This document shows, piece by piece, positions 60,162-64,000 of a DNA stretch of 64,000 nt; position 1 is the first letter of the stretch; every line of letters starts with the position of its first letter. This DNA is from Marinobacterium sp. xm-d-530. GTDB lineage: Bacteria; Pseudomonadota; Gammaproteobacteria; Pseudomonadales; Balneatricaceae. The translations under genes were made by a program, and so were the position numbers. The notes beneath the pieces were generated by a model. That model worked only from the letters and a program-made list of their open reading frames with translations, was not told the origin of the DNA and searched no databases. The stretch is from NCBI RefSeq assembly GCF_013283365.1, contig NZ_WBYM01000001.1, forward strand, positions 186,001 through 250,000. Direction: 5' to 3'.

Positions 60162-60911
60162 TTAACTACCAAGAAGCTCTTTTACCCAGCCTGCACGGCG
60201 TTCGCGAGTTAAAATCTCATTACGAAGACGCAACATCATCGCTAGCCCAAACACTAAGTAGAGAGCGATCACCATCACCAGAAGTGGCATCCACATCTCA
60301 GCGGGCATGGCCGGTTTCTCTGTGATTTTAAAAGTGGCTGGCTGATGCAGTGTGTTCCACCACTCCACCGAGTATTTAATGATCGGAATGTTAACCAGAC
60401 CCACTAACGCCAATACCGCCGTCGACTTAGCGGCTGTGGTTTCACTCTCAATAGCCGAGTTGAGCGCCATCACCCCCAAGTAGAGGAATAGAAGCACTAA
60501 CATTGAGGTTAAACGCGCATCCCAAACCCACCAAGAGCCCCAGGTAGGCTTACCCCAAATAGCACCGGTTGCCAGAGCTAACACAGCGAGCGCAGCTCCC
60601 AGTGGCGCCACAGATTTGGCCACCATATCGGCCACTTTCATCTTCCAGATCAGGCCAATTGCACCGGCAATCGCCATCAACATATAGAAGCTCTGCGCCA
60701 GAATCGCCGTCGGTACATGCAGATAGATGATGCGGAAGCTATTGCCCTGCTGATAATCCGATGGCGCAAACGCTAGCCCCCACACCAGACCAATAACAAA
60801 CAAAAGACCACCAATGGCCGCAAACCAGGGAATCAATTTACCGGTGATCGAGTAACACCAACGAGGTGATGCCAACTGATAGAACCAACGAGGTAACCAA
60901 CTACTAGCCAT
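60162..60911 (-). CDS. ccmC: haem exporter/handling protein CcmC
   Basis: A 249-residue protein with six helices and the WWD motif KPTWGSWWVWDARLTSMLVLLFLYLGVMAL (about 125-152), which presents haem to CcmE. Flanking conserved His residues are present (YLHVPTAILAQ; STLHQPATFK-type loops). It lies five bases after ccmB. Confidence 0.96.
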   Translation of the reverse strand: MASSWLPRWFYQLASPRWCYSITGKLIPWFAAIGGLLFVIGLVWGLAFAPSDYQQGNSFRIIYLHVPTAILAQSFYMLMAIAGAIGLIWKMKVADMVAKSVAPLGAALAVLALATGAIWGKPTWGSWWVWDARLTSMLVLLFLYLGVMALNSAIESETTAAKSTAVLALVGLVNIPIIKYSVEWWNTLHQPATFKITEKPAMPAEMWMPLLVMVIALYLVFGLAMMLRLRNEILTRERRAGWVKELLGS

Positions 60912-60916
60912 AACTT

Positions 60917-61597
60917 TTATCCACTCACTGAAATTCGTAATGCCGCACCGGCTGCAATAGGCGCCAATGCCAATGCTAATGCCAACATAGCCCCCAACAG
61001 CGCCAGATAACCATCTAGGGGCAAACCTGTTACTGCTGCTTGTACGGCGCTAGAGCCAAAAATGAGCACCGGAATATACAAGGGCAAAACCAACAGAGAG
61101 ATCAACACGCCACCACGACGCAGACCCACCGTCAGTGCTGCACCGATCGCACCGATCAGTGACAGCGTTGGAGTGCCCAACAACAGACTGAGCATCAACC
61201 CGGGCATACCCTCCGAAGGCAAGAACAACATCACACCCAAAAGGGGTGCCACTAAAGTCAACGCCAAACCTGATAGCAACCAGTGAGCTAACACTTTGGA
61301 TAGCACCACTAAAAAGACTGGCTGAGGTGATAGCAGCAACTGCTCTAACGAGCCATCTTCGTAGTCCGATTTAAATAGGGTCTCCATCGACAACAGTGTT
61401 GCCAACAGAGCCGCTACCCAGACCAGACCGGGAGCTAACTGAGAGAGAAAATTCGGCTCTGGGCTAACTCCGATGGGAAAGAGTGACGCGACAATTAAAA
61501 AGAAGATCAGCGGATTCACCAGTTCGCTTTTGCGACGAAACGCGAGCGTAAGATCACGTCTAAAGGTCTGCTTAAACAGCTGTAGAGTGGAGCTCAT
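60917..61597 (-). CDS. ccmB: cytochrome c maturation ABC transporter permease CcmB
   Basis: A 226-residue permease with six helices (KSELVNPLIFFLIVASLFPIGVSPEP; LLATLLSMETLFKSDYEDGSLEQLLLSP typical of CcmB). The ATG at 61597 overlaps the ccmA stop (TAATG) and is preferred over an in-frame GTG three codons upstream. With CcmA it powers release of holo-CcmE. Confidence 0.95.
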   Translation of the reverse strand: MSSTLQLFKQTFRRDLTLAFRRKSELVNPLIFFLIVASLFPIGVSPEPNFLSQLAPGLVWVAALLATLLSMETLFKSDYEDGSLEQLLLSPQPVFLVVLSKVLAHWLLSGLALTLVAPLLGVMLFLPSEGMPGLMLSLLLGTPTLSLIGAIGAALTVGLRRGGVLISLLVLPLYIPVLIFGSSAVQAAVTGLPLDGYLALLGAMLALALALAPIAAGAALRISVSG

Positions 61598-62247
61598 TAT
61601 GACCACTCCCGTTGAGACGAGGCGAAGTGTTCAACATTGATGGTATGCAGAGGAATCTCTGCACTAAGATCTTGGTGCGTGGTCATAATGACACTGCCAC
61701 CCGCTCGAATGTGCTCAACCATTAATGCCTCTTTCGCTGCCACACCAATTTTATCGATTGCTGTAAACGGCTCATCGAGTATCCAGAGTTTCGCTCTACT
61801 CATATAGAGCTTCGCCAGTGCGATACGACGTTTCTGACCGGCGGACAGCTGATGCGCAGGCACATCTTCAAACCCTTTCAAACCAACACTTTCCAGTGCT
61901 TGTTGCGCTCGACTAGCGTCCAGAGAGGGGTGTAATGCACACTGCCAATGCAGATTCTCCTCTGCCGTCAGCATGGCACTGACACCGGTTTGGTGACCTA
62001 TGTATAGAAGTTCTGATAGGAATTGTTCACGCACCTCATCCATTGGCTCACCACGCCAATAGAGCTCACCTTCATAGTGTGAGCTGAGACCACACAAAAT
62101 ACTCAGAAGCGTCGTTTTACCGGAGCCATTGCGTCCTTCGACCTGCCAGATTTCACCTTCGGAGACAGTCAGCTGTAGCTGATCGAACAGAATACGATCA
62201 TCACGCTCACAAAATAGGGATTGGGCTGTTAAAAGCGCCTGCGCCAC
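61597..62247 (-). CDS. ccmA: cytochrome c maturation ABC ATPase CcmA
   Basis: A 216-residue ABC ATPase with Walker A GRNGSGKTTLLSIL, signature LSAGQKRRIALAKLY, Walker B LWILDEPFTAIDK and switch His in MTTHQDL. It starts with GTG, five bases after GGAG. First gene of the nine-gene ccm operon, behind a recognisable sigma-70 promoter. Confidence 0.95.
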   Translation of the reverse strand: MAQALLTAQSLFCERDDRILFDQLQLTVSEGEIWQVEGRNGSGKTTLLSILCGLSSHYEGELYWRGEPMDEVREQFLSELLYIGHQTGVSAMLTAEENLHWQCALHPSLDASRAQQALESVGLKGFEDVPAHQLSAGQKRRIALAKLYMSRAKLWILDEPFTAIDKIGVAAKEALMVEHIRAGGSVIMTTHQDLSAEIPLHTINVEHFASSQREWS

Positions 62248-62284
62248 AAAGACTCCAAAAGGTTAGCAAATTACAATTCGCGAA

Positions 62285-62313
62285 ATTATAACCTTATTAC
62301 CATCTGTAGTCAG
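62285..62313 (-). promoter_or_regulatory. sigma-70-type promoter of the ccm operon
   Basis: On the minus strand CTGACT and TATAAT are separated by 17 bases. The -10 box is perfect and the -35 box matches four of six positions. Predicted transcription starts near 62278, giving about 30 bases of leader before the ccmA GTG. Confidence 0.6.
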
Positions 62314-62326
62314 GTAGAGATAGCAG

Positions 62327-62947
62327 TTAAAGCGGAGTATCGCCGTGCTTGAGACGGACATACATCAACGCTACGGAGATTGCGTCACCTAACGCCGTAT
62401 GACGTTGAATCATAGGCATATTCAGTTTGTCAGCAATAGTGTCGAACCGCAGGTCGACATCACCCCCAACGTGACGCCACTTAATGATGTCGTGATAGAC
62501 GTGCGACAGCTCGATCGCCTTATTAGGAAGACCAAAGCCAAACGCAGGACGCAAGAACTTATCGAGCATGCGAATATCGTAGTTGACGTAGTAGCCGAGG
62601 ATGGGGCGATTACCGACAAACTCCAACACCTGCTCCAGCGCCTCCTCAATGGAGACACCGTCGGCCAGATCGGCTGCGCGGATTTTATGGATTTTGATCG
62701 ATTCAGCCGTCAAATCAGCCGGTGGTTTCAATTTAATATCAAGACGATCACTGGTCTTTACGCGCTTACCTTTGATTTTGACGGCGCCAATCGACAGGAT
62801 TGATGCCTCGCTGACATCAAGACTGGTTGTCTCACAATCTAACGAGACAACCTCATCACCCTCATACTGATCAAAAAGAGAGACCCAACGCGGATCTTTA
62901 ACCGCACGTTTGTCTTTAAATTTGCGTATAGCACGAGGCAATATCAT
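62327..62947 (-). CDS. DEDDh 3'-5' exonuclease (DnaQ-like)
   Basis: A 206-residue exonuclease with ExoI VVSLDCETTSLD, ExoII YYVNYDIRMLD and ExoIII RHTALGDAISVA, a complete DEDDh set. It resembles DNA polymerase III epsilon-type proteins, but it has no polymerase-binding tail and is coupled with the DUF294 gene 40 bases upstream, a pairing common in marine gammaproteobacteria. The substrate is not known. Confidence 0.88.
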   Translation of the reverse strand: MILPRAIRKFKDKRAVKDPRWVSLFDQYEGDEVVSLDCETTSLDVSEASILSIGAVKIKGKRVKTSDRLDIKLKPPADLTAESIKIHKIRAADLADGVSIEEALEQVLEFVGNRPILGYYVNYDIRMLDKFLRPAFGFGLPNKAIELSHVYHDIIKWRHVGGDVDLRFDTIADKLNMPMIQRHTALGDAISVALMYVRLKHGDTPL

Positions 62948-62987
62948 GTTTAACCAATATCCTTTTGGTTCAGAAGCACTATTCAGC

Positions 62988-64000
62988 TTAGCTCGACAGA
63001 TGGAATCGGGACGTTAGTGATTTCTTAAAGCTTTTCACGACTAACAGAGCATCCCTTAACAACTCTCTATCCATTTTATTCAATTGTTGCAACTCAATGA
63101 TATTAGGCGTTGGGTCAATACCATCCTCTGCCTGCTCTGCACGACGGATCTGCTGACGCAGACGAATGTTCACAAACAGACCTAGTGCTTCTGAGATATC
63201 TTTAGAGACACTCTCTTGCATTACCCCTGCATCGACCAGGGCCTCTAAACGCTCAAAGGTATTGGTAGCAAGGATTCTCTGCTCAAGCGCGAAGGTTCTT
63301 ACGCCATGAACAATAGGAAAAATTCCGCCCTTCTTGATATCCAACTCTCCACGCTCTTTTAAATTGCCAAAGAAGGTTAACGGTGTATCAAACTCAACCG
63401 CCGCTTTAGCAAAATGCGAGAAGAACAGATCATTGTTACGCATAGTACGCAGGAACCAGTTTCGAGCCACTTTAAACAGTGCTACGTTACCCGCGACCGG
63501 CTTGGCATCCACCGCTATCGCCAGTCGCATCTGGTCCTCCGGATCGCTGCTCATCGACCAGTCCTGCAGTTTCTGGGTCCAGTCATCGACTGAATTGATC
63601 CACTCAGGGTTAGAGACCATGATATTGCCGGGACAAGGCGGGAAGCCAAACGAAATTAACGTCTCACTAAAGCGCTGCATGGTCTGTCGCTTTTCAGCCC
63701 AGTTAAGGCCATTACGAAAGATCAACGCGTTGTCTTGATCCGTCTTCATGATCTGCTCACCGCGACCTTCAGACCCCATCACAATCAAGCAGACGTGAGG
63801 CTGCATATCGGCCGGCACCACCAGATCAAACAGCTTAGCGATGATCCGTTTATTCATCGCCGCAAGAAGATCCATAGTAAAACGAATACGAACACCGGTA
63901 GAGATCAGCGCTTTGATGAGGTTGTTCAACCCTGTTGCTGCCTCTCTGAGATCCTCTATCGTACTGGCTCGCTCAAGGCGCAGACCAATCACGTGCGAGT
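62988..64000 (-). CDS. DUF294 nucleotidyltransferase-like protein, C-terminal part
   Basis: The frame is open to the window edge, so the N-terminus (in this family usually a cyclic nucleotide-binding and a CBS domain pair) is outside. The visible part contains a GlnD-like nucleotidyltransferase domain (VCLIVMGSEGRGEQIMKTDQDNALIF with the G-S and D-x-D metal motif) and the DUF294 C-terminal helical domain (about the last 150 residues). Such proteins are thought to be signal-transduction nucleotidyltransferases. The adjacent exonuclease gene is probably cotranscribed. Confidence 0.85.
   Translation of the reverse strand, partial: SHVIGLRLERASTIEDLREAATGLNNLIKALISTGVRIRFTMDLLAAMNKRIIAKLFDLVVPADMQPHVCLIVMGSEGRGEQIMKTDQDNALIFRNGLNWAEKRQTMQRFSETLISFGFPPCPGNIMVSNPEWINSVDDWTQKLQDWSMSSDPEDQMRLAIAVDAKPVAGNVALFKVARNWFLRTMRNNDLFFSHFAKAAVEFDTPLTFFGNLKERGELDIKKGGIFPIVHGVRTFALEQRILATNTFERLEALVDAGVMQESVSKDISEALGLFVNIRLRQQIRRAEQAEDGIDPTPNIIELQQLNKMDRELLRDALLVVKSFKKSLTSRFHLSS

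Overview
The window is chromosomal DNA from a gammaproteobacterium. Most genes are housekeeping genes in recognisable gammaproteobacterial neighbourhoods: purC-bamC-dapA, bcp/perM/bepA, pal-cpoB-queC-nadA, pilA|pilBC, rpsU-dnaG-rpoD, tsaD-folB, the ccm cluster and zipA-ligA-yheU. The Na+/H+ antiporter operon with fused mrpAB, the Pseudomonas-like pil/argJ and zipA/ligA layouts, the phaB gene and the moderate base composition suggest a marine Oceanospirillales/Pseudomonadales-type organism. This is inference; no rRNA or species marker is present.

Layout. 1-9.1 kb: the start of purC, then bamC-dapA, bcp, perM-tusA-like, bepA, nadA, queC, cpoB and pal. 9.1-13 kb: a tightly packed minus-strand group (Tim44-like protein, EamA exporter, K+ channel with RCK/TrkA-N domains, small membrane protein). 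13-22.5 kb: pitrilysin-like protease, exonuclease I, ychJ, phaB, a MATE pump, rsmE, ampD and nadC. 22.5-30.6 kb: a block rich in repeats that holds yacG-coaE-mutT-argJ, pilC-pilB, pilA and a small unknown gene. 30.6-37.5 kb: tRNA-Ile(CAU), rpoD, dnaG, yqeY and rpsU, then divergent tsaD-folB-folK-like. 37.5-43.3 kb: mrpA(B)CDEFG. 43.3-51 kb: a PglL/Wzy-type O-ligase, galU-pgi-UGDH-like, mnmC. 51-55.2 kb: yheU, ligA and zipA. 55.2-62.3 kb: ccmABCDEFGHI, including a ccmD of only 59 codons. 62.3-64 kb: a DEDDh exonuclease and the C-terminal part of a DUF294 nucleotidyltransferase-like protein.

The least explained part is the intergenic repeat system. Four copies (plus one decayed copy) of a ~95-bp element made of two inverted imperfect palindromes lie at about 22.6, 25.8, 30.0 and 30.5 kb. 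They bracket the yacG-argJ and pil blocks. Two longer modules (about 25.35-25.74 and 30.11-30.45 kb) carry a series of hairpins whose stems differ by compensatory changes while the loops keep a TCC core (GGA on the minus strand). Structure is therefore conserved more than sequence. Other oddities are a UDP-glucose dehydrogenase homologue without its catalytic Cys and Asp, a FolK-like protein lacking expected arginines, and eleven perfect copies of a hexamer inside zipA.
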